A stretch of 64,000 bases of DNA. It comes from Stercorarius parasiticus. Taxonomy: Eukaryota > Chordata > Aves > Charadriiformes > Stercorariidae. Of this stretch, positions 12,501 to 25,896 are shown piece by piece. How positions within the stretch are numbered: position 1 is the first letter of the stretch; the number at the start of each line of letters is the position of its first letter. A program made the position numbers and the translations under genes. The notes beneath the pieces are model-generated. The model saw only the letters and a list, made by a program, of their open reading frames with translations. It searched no databases and was not told where the DNA came from. The stretch lies in NCBI GenBank assembly GCA_013396915.1, contig VWZL01000356.1, forward strand, positions 332,027 through 396,026, written 5' to 3'.

Positions 12501-15260
12501 TTTCTGCCTCCTGGGTGGAGTTTTGCTTGTTCTCCTTTCCTTCCCCAACTTGTCTGCAAACACAGCTGAGCTAACATGAGGTTGGAAGTAAAACATAACC
12601 CAGATAAAGGGCTTGTACCTCCCACTGGAGAGAGGGAAGAATCGGACACCAGAGTGTGCCACAGCTGTGTCTCAGCATGCTCTTGGGCGCAATGTAACTA
12701 TCTGCTGCCCCTTCCTCAGGGTATGGTATGATTTGGCCATGTGTAAATAGTCAAAATGCTATATTTATAGGAAACACAATGCCTCGCTGCTGTGATAGTT
12801 TAAATATAGAGAACAAGCCACTACTGGCATTTAAAATATCACTAGCTGGACAAGATAGTGCAATCAGAAAATAGCCTAAGCTTTTACTGCGATTCTGTGC
12901 ACAAGCTTTTCATATCCCTCTTGCTACTTTTAAATGGCTTGACACAGTGTCTTTCACTGACTTGGGGATTATTTGCTTCTGGAATAAATTAAATGCTTGA
13001 CATCATTGTCTCAAAACGAGTAACAGGCAGCTTTATTTTTTTTTCTTATTGAAAATCTTTGGGGTATTTTCATTTTTTAAAATGGCTACAGACAATGCAG
13101 TGTGTTTATTTGAACACCTTGTATTCCAGAGCACTTTTGCTGTTGGTTGCACATCTGGTTTGGAAAACCAGTGCAATGTAAAACCATTCTTATCGCTAGT
13201 ATTAAAACCCTAATTACTTTCTACCAGAGTTTCAAAGCCCAGTTTCCATAAGTAGTTACCCAGGGTCAAGACACAGAGCTAGTACCGTGCTGCAGAAATG
13301 CAAGTTAATGAAGGATCTTTTTCCTCTCCTCTGCCAGCTGCCCACATCATTGGTACCAACACAAGGAAGCAGGCAGGCTCTGCAAAGAGTAGGTCAGCAG
13401 CTTACAGGGTATGGGTGGGAATCTTCATCTGCTTCCTCCTTCGCTACTCCCTCCTCCCAGCCCATATGCAGAATTTGTAGCTATGCTGATGCGTCAAGAC
13501 ATATATGCTGGACTGGGTGTAGTTTAATCTTGAGCAAGAGGAAACAAAGTGAGACTATGACTCAGAGCAACGTTCTTCCAGCTAGGCAGCTCCAGGGCAG
13601 CCAAATGTACTTTCCCTTATTAGGCCAGATCATGAAACCTTGCTTCATTTTGAGTGGTACCTAATTCTGCAGTAGTTCACTGACTTTAATAATCAACTTT
13701 TAAAGTACCCCTTAGCAGAATGTAACTCCACCTCTAGCTTCGCTTCTTTAAAAAAAAAAAAAAAGTTGTAATTAAATTTGACTCCGCCTACTCTGACCAA
13801 CATTGAATAGTAGAACATGAATCAGGCTCCATTAGCAGCGGATGACACGTTTTAGAAGGATAGCACCTGTTTAACTTCCTGTAAATAGTATGTTTTTATG
13901 ACTGTAATCTGAATTTCCACATTGCCATCTCAGCTAATGAGGTGGCTTTGATCTGAATTACTTTAGTGGGGTACTAACAGAAACCAGAAAGAAGATACAG
14001 CCTCATGTTTCCCACAGACCTTGCTTATAGCTTAATTGTAAGAACCCATAGCTGATTTTCCTCAATTCAAGTATTTTTGTTACATGACGTCAGGGACGTG
14101 TGTCCTCAACTGAAATGTAATCCTGCAAGAGGAATGTGTCACTGAAGTGAGTTCATACAAGAATTATGCAGGCGGGTGAACTTTCACACCTCTTCTGCTG
14201 GAATGCCTACAATGCTGCTCCAAAAGCTCCGGTAGCGAAATGGTTACAAGACATTGTGTATTCTTACATGGTGGTGTTGACTGTTCAAAATGAAACTAAA
14301 AGAAGCATCAACCTTCTACCTACAACTAAGCAGGCAGTTCACAGTCCAACTGTTACTTCAAAACACTTGTTGCATTACAATTTATGTGCTATATTGTTAT
14401 TTTAAAATATTAACAGTTCTAGATGACCACTCTCAACCTGCCTCTTAAAAGCACGTTTTCAGACAGGTTTAAACCTGATTTCCAATCTAATCTTGTGATT
14501 CATAGTGTAATTCAGTAAGTAATCAACTGTGTTGAGCAGCTCTATTAAAGTTTTCCTCATATGCTGTAACCATATGCTCTCAGGTAAAAAAGATTTGTTC
14601 ATTTTACAAAAGCACATCAAAGTTAACTTCTGGAGTTTGGTTAGGACTCGTTCTGCACTGGTCTGACTCTGCTGCTTTCATTTTACATGGATGTTGCTGA
14701 AGTATGGTTTATGTCCCTTGCTTAAGTGCAAGTTGCTAATCACTTAGAACAACCATGAAGTATTGCTTAAACTGTTCACAAAATGAGAGGACTAACTCTT
14801 AATTATATAGGCTCTAAAAATACCAAGTGTGTTTGGCTGGAAATTCAGAAGTACTTGTTAATAAAAGGCTAATGACTTTGCAGAACAAGTTAAGATGCTG
14901 TGAAGTAAACTTCTGTAAGACAATAGTACTAGATATGGATTTCTGTACGCTATAAACATTTCTGTTAAATGGTGACTCCCAGGGCAGAGGGAGAAAAAGA
15001 AGGCGGGGAGGGGGGGAAGGAAAAGCTAAGCAAAATTCTTTCCTCAATCCACATATGTGATACAGCAACGACATTAAAAGGGAGCAAGTGAATGGAGAAA
15101 GGCACATTTTGATCTTAATGAGAATGCAGCTGCCAGACTTCAACTACAATGGTGTAACTAGAAGAAATCTCTATGTTTAGAAGAGTGTATTTGAAACCCA
15201 TTACTGTCCTTACATTTCCAGCTTATAAAATCACAAGACTAAATTAGGCTTCTATAGTAT
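6561..15260. other. Intergenic sequence 3' of BAG3
   Basis: About 8.7 kb of AT-rich DNA without a recognisable gene. Open frames are short and overlap on both strands as expected by chance; the longest is 125 codons at 6943-7320 and 13287-13664. Visible items are an (AAT)n run near 9210-9224, a perfect palindrome at 9300-9323, and an A15 tract near 13750. No tRNA, rRNA or further CR1 copy was noticed. Confidence 0.5.
9300..9323. repeat. 24-bp perfect palindrome
   Basis: The arms AATATTTAAGGT and ACCTTAAATATT meet without a spacer at 9311/9312. The centre is GGTACC. No coding context is nearby. Confidence 0.9.
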
Positions 15261-15798
15261 TTTATTTCCCTCTTAAAATATAGCATCGAAGTCCTGCACA
15301 CATATAAATATCCCTACAGTTTCTTACACGCTTTCTATCCATCATTACTTAAAGTGCCCAACTGTGAACATTAAAAATAAAAACATTACTGTTAGGAGTG
15401 GCTACGCTTATAGAAGGACTGGTATTCTGACAATGCAGGCCACTGATTTTACAAAAATCACCTGCAAAAGAATACACCCTAAACAACACGCATCAATATT
15501 AACCCTGAAGTAGTTGGTTTGTTTTGTTTGGGTTTTTTTCCATTCAGCTGATCTAAAAGTGATTAACGTACAGGGTTTATTTTTGAAACATGTCTTTTAC
15601 ATAGTGTAAGAATAAAGGATAAATGCATTACTTTCTTTCTAACTCCCTCCTTCCCCCACAAAGTGTTTTACTGTGTCCCAAGCTGCTATGTTGATTAAAA
15701 ACCAGTTGAAAAGAGCTCTGGAAATGCATGCAACTTAAAATTCACTTAAACACACTTTAAGTTATAAAGTCTGAAGAGATTTTAATTTCAGCATGGGG
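15261..15798 (-). other. BAG3: BAG3 3' untranslated region (probable)
   Basis: Sequence downstream of the BAG3 stop codon on the minus strand. Two AATAAA polyadenylation signals are present on that strand, at 15576-15581 and 15261-15266. The second would give a 3'UTR of roughly 550 nt, similar to what I recall for mammalian BAG3. Which signal is used cannot be decided from sequence alone. Confidence 0.5.
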
Positions 15799-16569
15799 CT
15801 ACGGTTCAGTTGGATTATTAGATGTATTTGTCGTGGTGGCGAGATTGGTAAACACTTCTTCCTTAGTTTCAGGCTGATGTTTCTCCATTTTGGTTTCCCC
15901 TTTAGCATCTTTATCACTGGTATCTCCCTTGCTCTTGACTACCACAGGCTCAATCTCCATAATTTCCTGTGGTGGCTTAGGCTCTGGGAAATTTGGCTGA
16001 AGTCCATCAACTTGAACTGGTTCTGGGACATCTTCTGCTTTCTGTTCAAGTCTTTCCAAAATGTTCTGGACCTTCCTTACACCATCTCTCCTGGCCTGGC
16101 GCACATCCGCACGACCCTCAGGGTCCACTGAGTCTAGGGCTAGCAACTCTTTGGTCAAATACTCTTCAATCATCAAGTATTTTTTGTCAGTTTTCTTGCC
16201 TTCAAAGGAGTCGACTGCCTGCTCAAGCATTTGTACCTTCTCCAGAATTGCCTCCACTTTCAAAACACCAGGATGCTTTTGAGGTTCTCCTGTTTCCATT
16301 GTCTTCGGTGTTGCTGCTTCTTCAGGAGGCCTTTCCTGTGGTGGAACAATCTTAGCTGGGCAGGGAACCTTTTTATCAGCTTTCTCTGCCATGGCTGGAG
16401 GCTTCTGGGGTGGTAGTTTAGGATCCGGTTCTTGGTGGGTGACCTGAATTGGGATATATGTTGATGGCACCTCAGTTTCAGGTGGTGGGACTGCCTTATT
16501 TTCAGGTTTGATTTCAGGAGGTGGGGATGGTCTTGGTGGCTCTTGAGGTGGCATTTGTTGCTGAGAAAC
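15799..16569 (-). CDS. BAG3: BAG3 coding exon 4: BAG domain and C-terminus
   Basis: Last coding exon of the BAG-family co-chaperone BAG3, giving residues 304-559 of a 559-residue product (human 575). The acceptor ...CTCACCAG|GTTTCTCAG opens in phase 0 after exon 3. A Pro-rich linker ([15 protein letters not shown], then [11 protein letters not shown]) leads to the BAG domain at about residues 405-481, recognisable from [35 protein letters not shown] and [20 protein letters not shown], all nearly identical to human. This three-helix domain binds the HSP70 ATPase domain and promotes nucleotide exchange. The acidic/Thr-rich tail diverges and ends ...NTSNNPTEP. The human caspase-site motif KEVD in the linker is not conserved; the equivalent position reads QEPD. 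Confidence 0.97.
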   Translation of the reverse strand, partial: VSQQQMPPQEPPRPSPPPEIKPENKAVPPPETEVPSTYIPIQVTHQEPDPKLPPQKPPAMAEKADKKVPCPAKIVPPQERPPEEAATPKTMETGEPQKHPGVLKVEAILEKVQMLEQAVDSFEGKKTDKKYLMIEEYLTKELLALDSVDPEGRADVRQARRDGVRKVQNILERLEQKAEDVPEPVQVDGLQPNFPEPKPPQEIMEIEPVVVKSKGDTSDKDAKGETKMEKHQPETKEEVFTNLATTTNTSNNPTEP

Positions 16570-18193
16570 CTGGTGAGCAAGGCAAGTTTATGTTGAGATA
16601 CAATGAACAATGATCCTTATTTCCTTCTAAAGAACAAGTAACCTAACATTCAATTTTCTGTACTTCTAGAAGTGGAATTTTCGCACACGCCAGATGATTA
16701 GCCTTTCCTGTGCATCGCTGAGTTTTACTCTTTTAAAATAATGAAAAAAAAAAGCACGGTGCTGAAGACTTCAGTTATTGTTTTCAAGCTATTGCAGATT
16801 ACAAGCACCAATTGACTGTCAAAGACATTAAATTTCATCCCACCAATCCTGCCCATGCTTACGAAAATCAGCCTTACAAGTCCTAGAAGATAGGACCTTA
16901 GAGCAAAGCCCTCACCTGCCTTAAGTAAGATTTGTTGCAGCTAACTGCAGCACGGTCAACATTTTATCCTCAGTGTGTCACTAACTGAGAGCTGGTGCTT
17001 CTTGAAAAGCTAACTACTTTGCTGAGTTTTACTCACATTTTGGGCTGTTCTCATCCCGTTCCTGCTTTCAGAACGCTCCTTTTTTTGCTAGTGTTTATTT
17101 ATATGCAGAGGTTACTGTGTCAATCTTATTACACTGCAGCGATTAGAGACAATCCCTGGGATTACTAAAAATCTAAGTGTCATCATATCAGAAATCTCTT
17201 GAAACTAGTTTTTACATTTTTGCAGAAAACTGGAATTCATGAGATCTGCATTTTAATTCCCCTGCCACCCGCTTCAGTCATTCGTGCACATATAAAATTT
17301 TTTTGGAAAGATACTAGATCCAGCTCTCATGGATTTAAATGGCTGAAGTAAAATACCTACATTTATATTTAAACCACATAAGTAATGGCCTGCACTGACA
17401 ATCTGTTACTGCTTTACCCATTAAACATAAAAGTTGATTAGGGAGCTCAAATTCTCACCCATAAAAATAAATTAGCGTTATAGCCTAGAATATGACATTA
17501 AATCTGAAGTCTTCATTGTTTTGCCCTAGCACCTGGGTTTTCAAAAATATTAACCCAATTCTGCTCCTGTCATTTTCAATGTGAAGTCTCTCCAGAGAGG
17601 AAATCAAGGCTTCCCCTTCCACACACTCACAGTGGTCAAATTCCCAGTAGTCTTTAACTGTAGTTTTAGTAAGAATTTTAACATGGAAAAGGCGTTCAAT
17701 GAGCAAGATGTTCTATGAGCAAGAGCATGCTTCATATAGGAAGAATAAAAAGCTCTTAAGACTAGATTTTGCTGATCCTCTCTCTTCATAATTAAAATCA
17801 CTTTGTACATCTGATGCTATCCTAAATGGTTCTGAGACATCAATGAGGTGTATTTACATAGATGCCACAAATCCCGCGGACCTGATTTTCTTCTCCCAAA
17901 CATAATGCAACATCAGTGACCTCAGTGTAATTACACCAAATTATGCTCTGACGAGAGGAAAATCAAATCGTGTGTTAAATCATATTTCAGTGATCCAAAG
18001 ACTCCACAATCCTGATATGTGGAAAAGCAGCTTGCTGCTAATGTATTATCTCAGTATCTCCCAATTTGTTTAAATGCAGAAATGGGAAACTGCTTTATGT
18101 GCTTTCATGTACCTGTTGTATAAGCCAATTTTTCATCTCTAGCCACACCAAAAAAAACACCTGGCAGGTAATTCTCTGCGCTATTTTACATAC
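16570..18193 (-). other. BAG3: BAG3 intron 3
   Basis: 1,624 bp, phase 0, with donor CAG|GTATGT and acceptor CACCAG. No further exon-like segment, repeat or RNA gene was noticed. Confidence 0.85.
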
Positions 18194-18574
18194 CTGGGGT
18201 CTGTCTACAACTGTCTGCACTCTGATGGGAGCTGGGGGCTGGATCTGGGTGGTAATTCTGGCCGGTGAACTTTCGCGGCTCGATGAACCTCTCTGAGACA
18301 CTCTGAACGGAGACTGCGCTCGCGTTGGCTTAGGCTCCCTCTCATCTGGTTGAATTTTGTGAAACACTGGTTGGTGGGCTTGGTACTCGCTCTGCTGGGC
18401 AGGGTAGTGTGTCTTCTGTGCCTGATGGTAGGCTTGCGTTGGTTGCCGTTGGATATTTTCATGTATCACAGGAATTGGAATATAACCACGAGGAAGCTGA
18501 TGGCTTCCTGCGTTGGGTCTGCTAGAGGACTGAGGGGAAACCGTTGGAGAATCAGAAGCTGCAGGAGGTTGAGG
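18194..18574 (-). CDS. BAG3: BAG3 coding exon 3: second IPV motif and PxxP region
   Basis: 381 nt (127 codons, residues 177-303), phase 0 at both ends, acceptor CATGGCAG and donor CCCCAG|GTATGT. It starts [10 protein letters not shown] and carries the second small-heat-shock-protein motif, [13 protein letters not shown], with I-P-V at residues 210-212. In human the Pro of this motif is the site of the P209L myopathy substitution. [33 protein letters not shown] and [11 protein letters not shown] match the human Pro/Ser-rich dynein- and SH3-binding region. The human 14-3-3 motif RSQSP near the start of this segment is absent here (PQPPAASD), and an RAQSP occurs further on. Confidence 0.96.
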
Positions 18575-20726
18575 CTGCCATGAAAACAAAGTCCATTATT
18601 AAATTTTAAATGTTTTATGCTCACAGTACTTTTCATTTCCAAAGAGAAAAGAAGGAAATGGTCAGAGAAACTGAGCTCATGTTTCCGGCACGCGAAGGAT
18701 CCACTTCCTTGGCTTTTTGGCCAAGGGCCTCACTATACAAACCACAGAAGTTGTGAGAGAACATCATTATAACAAGTAGAAACCTGAGCTACAGCATTCC
18801 CAGCCCTCAAATAAGCAGGGAGTGGATGCTCAGTCAGAATGTTTGCTGCTTTTGCATGGCCATTCCTGTCTAAACCTGTTAAATTTGAGGGAAACTAAAG
18901 TTAAGCAAACAAATTATATGCTGGAGACAAAAACAAACCCCTGACAGAGGCACACAACATTCAGACTTTTGATCCTGGTCACACTAACAGATTTTGTTTG
19001 GTTTGTTTGGTTTTTTTCAAAGCATGTAATTAATTTGGTAGCAGGCTACGGCAATGCACATCTGGCTAATGCCCTTCCCCGCCCCCCCCCCGCCAAGACC
19101 TTCCAACACCTTAGCCCCTTTGGCACCAGCAGTGAGAGCTACACCAGCTTAGACCCGCCGTTAGCAGGAGCAAGCACCGGGCTCACTGCAAAATCCCGTT
19201 CCCAGGCTGTTCCCGGTTGTGGGTCTGCAGCTTGGGGAAAGGCAGTTTGTTTGCCCACAGCTCCCTCCCACCTCCTGCTATGCCAATCCATCACCTCACC
19301 TACTTTGCACCAACTCCAGCAGCCATCAGGCTATTCTCTGACCAGTTTCACTCACTAAGTAAGAGGAAAAAAATGATTTCCTGATGGGTTTGTTACACAG
19401 CTCAGTGAAAGGCCAGGTCAGACTGGAGCTGGCAGAGGAGAGGGCAGGACAACACAGCCAGAAGACAAGAATAGAAGGGCAGGCAAGGCAGGAGAGGAAG
19501 GGGAACAAGACCCCTCTTTTGGTGCTGGTGAACTGCTCAGCTGCCTGTGAAACCTTAATATAAATAAATAGCAAATAAATGCTGGTTTGTATTATGGTAC
19601 CCATCACTGCCACTGCTGGTGGCCTTGGTGACCAAGGGGTTTAAAGGCACAATCACAGGCTCTGGTCAGTTGATTCCCACAATGTGCTGCCTAAGTTTTC
19701 AACAGCAAGTTCCGAGGTCCTCAGCAGTTATCTCAGAGGACTGCAGTAAGAGGCACAGAAGACGATCCTGAAGCCACTCTGCATGCAAGACAAAGCTGTA
19801 CAGTGTTGGGAGAAGGAAAAGCTGAGCCTCTTGTCCCGGCACTGCATGGATGAGGCATTGTTAGTCAAGACAGCTGAGACACCTGCTAACTGAATTGTAA
19901 TTACATTGTTCAGACTCCAAACAGGTTTCAGAGAAAAAGCCACCACTGCTGAATTACAGACCTGATGACATATTCTCAGCTTGGTGAAGGCTGAATTTCC
20001 TGCTCATCTTACTTTAAATAAAAATGAGGTTGATATTTCCATACACTACAAGAATACCAATTCTGCTAATTCTCTAGAGAGAAACAGGCAAAACCAAAAT
20101 CCCACCTTCTGAAACAAAGCAAGCAGGGTGACTTTTTTAAAAAAAAAAAAAGTTTGTAGTTTGCAAGTATTTGAATGACAAAAATACTTTACAATTCACT
20201 TTTAAAGCTGTATATATGTACATCTATACACTCAATACAACCGGAGAATTAAATTGGAAAGCAAAGATCACAGGAGTACAACTTCTAAAATGGCCTGGGT
20301 TGTTAGCTAACTGGCCACTTTATTTTTTTTTCTCCCACTTTGTTCTCTTCAGTTTCTGACTTGTGGTGCTGAACACAAGAGAGCTGCCTGTTCCCTCCGC
20401 GTGTGGGGGAACTGGTATGAACCCCAAACCAATCCCCCCCTGCTGCAGCACCTGCGCAGCTCAGAGGCTCCTTTTCGCAGAAGCCATTTATGTCCATTTG
20501 TTTCTGCAGAATCATTCCAGAACAAAAGCAGGCGATGCTAGACAAACCTGACATACTTACGCTGCTATGACTGTGCATTTTCGCATTTTAATACTCTGGA
20601 AGTATTGGGAAAATGTCATCCTGTGGCAAGTTTGGCTTTCTGAAGGATAAACTACTCCTGTGACATTAAGGTCATAAATGCTGCAAAGACCAATGCAAAC
20701 ACACCCCAGCAATCCCGACACGTTAC
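18575..20726 (-). other. BAG3: BAG3 intron 2
   Basis: 2,152 bp, phase 0, with a weak-looking donor GAG|GTAACG. It contains a C-rich run near 19079-19092 and an A-rich run near 20138-20151. No additional exon is recognised. Confidence 0.85.
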
Positions 20727-21083
20727 CTCGGGTCCGTGCGTGGCTGGCGCTTGGGCTGCTGCAGCTGCCGTTGTCTGTCCACATTGTTTATCTGTCTGAG
20801 AAGCCTCTGTCGGTCCCCTTGGAGGGGACTCGGGGCCGACGTAGGCCCCCCTTAGAGGTGGCTGCGCCTGCATCGTGGTAGGCACAGCTTCGGTCTTGTA
20901 TCGTTGCACACCAGGCTGCGCAGCAGAAAAGCACGGGTGCTGCTGTCTGCCATCAATGCCCTCGTGGATGACGGGAATAGGGATATAGCCAGCCCGGAGC
21001 TTGGGGTATCCCATGTTTCCTTCTCTTGCTGGTGGCTGCTTGGGGCTATCACGAGATGGACCATTTGCTGATGACTGGCCATC
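20727..21083 (-). CDS. BAG3: BAG3 coding exon 2: first IPV motif
   Basis: 357 nt (119 codons, residues 58-176), phase 0, acceptor AACTTCTAG|GATGGC. It reads [20 protein letters not shown], then [19 protein letters not shown] with the first I-P-V motif at residues 93-95, which docks the alpha-crystallin domain groove of HSPB8 and HSPB6. Downstream, [16 protein letters not shown] and [20 protein letters not shown] align with the human PLRG and DKQCGQVAAAAAAQ segments. The first human 14-3-3 site (RSQSPLRG) is replaced by QAQPPLRG. Confidence 0.96.
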
Positions 21084-24000
21084 CTAGAAGTTAAAAACAT
21101 CACATAGCACTTGCTGGTAGCTCAGCTCAATGCAGCTGGCAAGAAAAAGCTGCCCTAAAAGTCTGTCCTAAAAGCAGTATCAGCTGCGTATGAGAAGTTC
21201 AGACCCACTTGGGTCCAGGCAGGGCAGCTAACAGCAGGTGCTACCACTCCAGATCTGTAAGAGAAGACAGCAAGCTAAAAGATCTGCTTATGTACGAGTC
21301 TTTCACTCCCGCTTCTCATAAATACCAACTTAGCCTTTAAAATACCTAATTACACCAGGATTTGTTACTCAGCATACATCACTTGCGTTTAGCCACCAGC
21401 CCACCCCCTTCAGACAGAGCTCCTCAAACCACTGGCCTGTGGGAACCAGAGACATCTCCTTAGCACCTCTCAGAACCCACCCCGTGCTATAAATAACACC
21501 TGACAAGAAACTTTCAAGGAAGCCTAATCCCATCAGAAGCGCAATGTTTGCTGGTGTTGCTCTTCCCACTGGCTATCTAAGGAGTTACTAATGCCACATA
21601 CTGAAGGATATATTCACTTCCAGCTATGGGAGGATCCAGTTGAGTAAATACTGAAGGAGAAGAAAGGGGAAAGACAGGATAGCGTAACGAAAAGGAAACG
21701 GTTGAAAAGCAAGATAAAATAAATCCCTGCGTTGTCTGAGTGTGCTCACTGGACAATGTCAAAGCTCTGGCAGGAGTGGAAGTGGTTTGTACCAAGAGCC
21801 CTCACAAGTCCTCCAGTAAGTTCTTCCTGCATCGGTCATTCTATTTTGAGGCCCTGCGAGGGCCAAGTTCCAGATGTATCTCTAAGTCAGATCATGTAAC
21901 AAGCACCTCTGTCATTCAGAGGGTAATGTCATTATTCAGTAAGAGGAGAATTTAATAAGGGGACATATGGTGCAAGTGTTGGAAACCCTATTTTTAAAGA
22001 GGTGTTTAAGCTGCGAAAATATTTAATGTCACCTCTGTACACATTAATATACTAATTCATTAAGAATTAACTATTTTATCAACCAGATTTTGAGATAGTA
22101 TCCCCTTAGAAATTAATTTCTGAGAATTCCTGTGAGCAAGGAAACTGCAGAGAATAAAGATTATTATTTCAGTAAGCTAATAAAACAAAGATAACAAGCA
22201 CTGATAGGAACAAGTTCAAAGTCAGAGGCCCTGGTGTTGCACCTCATTCTACTCATTAAAAAACCCTTCACAAACAAAGGAAAAATTCTGAAAGGGGCAT
22301 AGAGGAGAGCCAGGCCTAGAAAGTTCGCACAGAGAAGTAATTTTAAGTTGGCTTTTCCAGTTGCAGAACAAGGATGATCTCATGCCAAGGTCTGCACCAG
22401 CATCCACGGCCGACAGATGAGTCATTTTAAATTCCCCCTACTGGGAAACCACATTCCTCTGCTCCCTGCAGGCTGTCTGGGGGCTTCAGGACCCCGAGGA
22501 CCAACAACCATTTGCCAGTTCACCTTCTACCAGCGTAACCCCGAACCCGCAGCGCTCCCGGCAGCCACCTCTCCTGGGATCTGGAGGGACGCACACTTAC
22601 GCCAGCAAACTGCATTTGCCGGAAAATAAATTTGAGGTGCGCTCAGCTAGCAACAATGCGAGGCTGCATCAGAGCCAAGCGTCTGCTGGGCGAGCGGAGC
22701 CGAGCAGGCTGCCGAGGAGGGAGGGAAACTGATGATTCGACAGTCGGAAGAAGCACCTCGCCGCTCCTCGCTGAGTCCATGCATTCTGTGCCTGCCGCAC
22801 ACCAGCTGCTGGGCACAGTCTCCCTGACAGAGGGAGCGGGCTGCAAGTGCAACCCGAGAGTCCACAGCCAGTCACCCCACCTCCAGGCACACCTCCCACG
22901 GCTATAAATTGTCAGACTCCCTGCTGGAAGGTGCTGGGAAGGGTTTAGGAGCTGGGTGGGCCAGCAGCACCTACAGATGCCCTGACATGAGAAGGCTCTC
23001 AGCCATGGGTGCTCTGCTCCACCTGGGTGTACAACAAATCTGCTTGAAGGGATTACTTGCCAGCTCCTCTCTCTCCTGGCATTTTAGGGGTCTGCAATGT
23101 TTTGAACCACTCCACTTGGGGATAAGCCCTTCAATCTCCTGGAGTAATCCACAATGATAAATCTTTGCCAAGGCTTCCACACAGACAGTGTCCCACTGCC
23201 CCCACCCTCCATGAACCACCTCCTCGGAGTCTGACCATGGGCTTCTAACCATGGAGGACTTTTTTGTGTGTGTGTCTCTTAACGGTGCAGTCATCTTGGT
23301 GCAGTCCTCGGTAAAGGAACAAATGGAACACGCGTTTGTTTTTTTCCTCACCATCAGCATCTCTGAGGCACAGGTGTCAGATTTAGGAAAGGTGCTCTCA
23401 TCACAACTGCTCTTCCTCATCCACATTGCTCTCGTCAACACTTAACTAATATTTAACTCTATAATAGTTTCTTATGTTAACCAGTTTGGATCACCACATC
23501 CTCAACATTCCTTCTTTCCTATTCCCTTTCTCCCTACTGTTTCCTATGTCCATAAACATGCACTATCCATGTACTTTGAAACACCATACACCAAGGAACC
23601 ACACAGCAGCGCCATGACCGAAGACAAAAGAGGCCTTGGGTTCAGGTAGATGGCTGCAAGTGGTTTGGTTTGGTTTTTAGTGAGAATCCAGCACAACAGC
23701 AAGGACACGAGGATCCCAATACTCCCTTAGTCAGGCTTTTGGCCAAAGCAGTTCTCTCTTTTGTGCAAGGAAGCCTGCGTTTCCAGCCTGGACAAACAGG
23801 TCCTGGAAGACTTCAGGAGAAGCTGAGGTGTGCCTGGGGACACTGTGGCAAGGGGGGAGGAATGGAATCGAGCTCTGGAAAACTCTTGTTGTAACACTAC
23901 AGAGAAAAGATTCATGGGTTCCCTCTGAACACTTTAATTCCTAAATTTCAGAGGATAGACAGCCAGGACACCAAAAGTGTCCATTTTTGTTTTTTATTTG

Positions 24001-25813
24001 CCCTCTAACAAATGCAGTTTTTGCTTGTTATGTTAACAAACATGTTATCTGAAAAAGCCCAAAGCTCCCATTTAGCACAAATCCACTAAGAGATATTACC
24101 AATAAATGAATTAAACTCCTTAGTCCATCATCATTCCCAGTTTAAGTATAAAAAACAGGAACCCAACTCCTATTTCTGCATTAAAAAAAATTAAGTAAAT
24201 TTCTCCTGCCCTCATCCAAGAAAACAAGTACTTCGATGATAAAATTGAGAATAATTATGAACAACAGAACATTGATAAATTTTCCTATAAGTAGCACAAC
24301 TGACAATCCAGCACTGCAGGAATCCTGGCTGTGATAACACACTTATTTCACATTCAAGAGGCAGAATCCCCCCAAAAAGGAGGGAGCATAAGAATGCAAA
24401 AACCTCCCTCAAGCAGCTCAGAAATGTCAACAACAGTCCTGACCTACACTTCAGGTACCCTGAAACAATACCAGAAACTCAGACCTCATCCACCATCACA
24501 GGAGGTGCTGAACAAGTGTAAAGGAGTCGTCATCGCTGGTCAAATGAGAAAGAAAAAAAGCATCGTTGTGTTTTAAACAAGCTGCAAGCAGGACAGCCGA
24601 GCCGTGTGGGGAGACCTGCTCAGGAGGAATGACAGCGCTCCCACCTCTCCAGACGAGGACATGCGTTTCTGTTGTGAGGCCATCACCATGATAAATAAAG
24701 GTGCAGCCAGCACAAATTGTGCAACTGGAAAAAACACTTCATACCCCTACATGCTACTCTTGGCTTCCCATGGGAAGGGCACAGTCAGGAGTGACGCTAA
24801 AATCCTCAAACTTGCTGAGATTTTCAGTGAGTTCTGACACTGTGTGCCATTGGAATAAAAAAATAAAAGTGACGGCAAGAGAAAAATGCAACCTTGCAAG
24901 AAAACTCCCGGTACAGCTGTACTATCTATCCGGTGTGGATAATGGCATAACTCCTGACTGCCTAAGTGTTATTCCAGACTGAAACACAGAAACCTGCAAA
25001 TTCAGTCACTGCTGATGCCAGCAAATTACCACTGAAGTCATCCAGATGGCTGTACCGATAGAATTAAATTTGTCAAAATATTCTGTATGCATGCTAGATT
25101 ACTTGAATAGTCGTATTGAACTTGGAATCTCCCTTTTGAGACTGCTTGCATAATACACTTTTCATTCCTCTTATACTGAAAAGGTCTACAGAAAAAGAAG
25201 TTAAAAAGCAATTTTGCTGCCATTACACTCTCACATATTTCTTGACCTGTATTGATTATTTGTAGTACTGTAAATTCAGCTAACGCATGTATTATACACA
25301 CATGTAGCACCTCTATAGCTCCTCCAGAGCATCAGAACAAATATTGAAATTATATTTGTTTCATAAATATTATCTAGCAAAGGAATACAAATTTTACAAG
25401 AATTACTAAGAGATGAAATATCTCTTTCTGCATGTGAAGAGAAGATCTACTGACTTCAGTATGGTTCTGAACTTTTAAGCTGCTGCTGTGAAGACTATCA
25501 TGCAAATAAAAGTATTCTGGTTACTCAAATGACTGAGAAAATGCCAGTATCTGACAAAATCTGACTTGAGAGCACACTTCCCATGATTTTAAGCCTGGAT
25601 CCGATATATTTAGGAAGAAGGGAGTAGTATGATTCTGTTCTTTCACAACAGAATATTACAATATAACTAAAATGAGTGACTGAAATAGGGCAACTATGTT
25701 TTCTTTGCACATAAACTCAAAACAATTTTTTATCGGAAACTGCCATGAATAACAAAAAGATCCAGTAGTACCTAATATTCAAAACGAAGAACGATGTACC
25801 AAGTCTATTTATT

Positions 25814-25896
25814 CAAAAAAAACGAACAAACAAACAAAGACCCAACAACAACAAAAAACAACCAAACCCACAAAAAGACCCCAAAACCAAACACAT
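25814..25896. repeat. A/C-rich low-complexity tract
   Basis: A run built of CAAA, AAC and ACC units within BAG3 intron 1. The opposite strand is a G/T-rich run. It looks like a decayed microsatellite. Confidence 0.7.
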
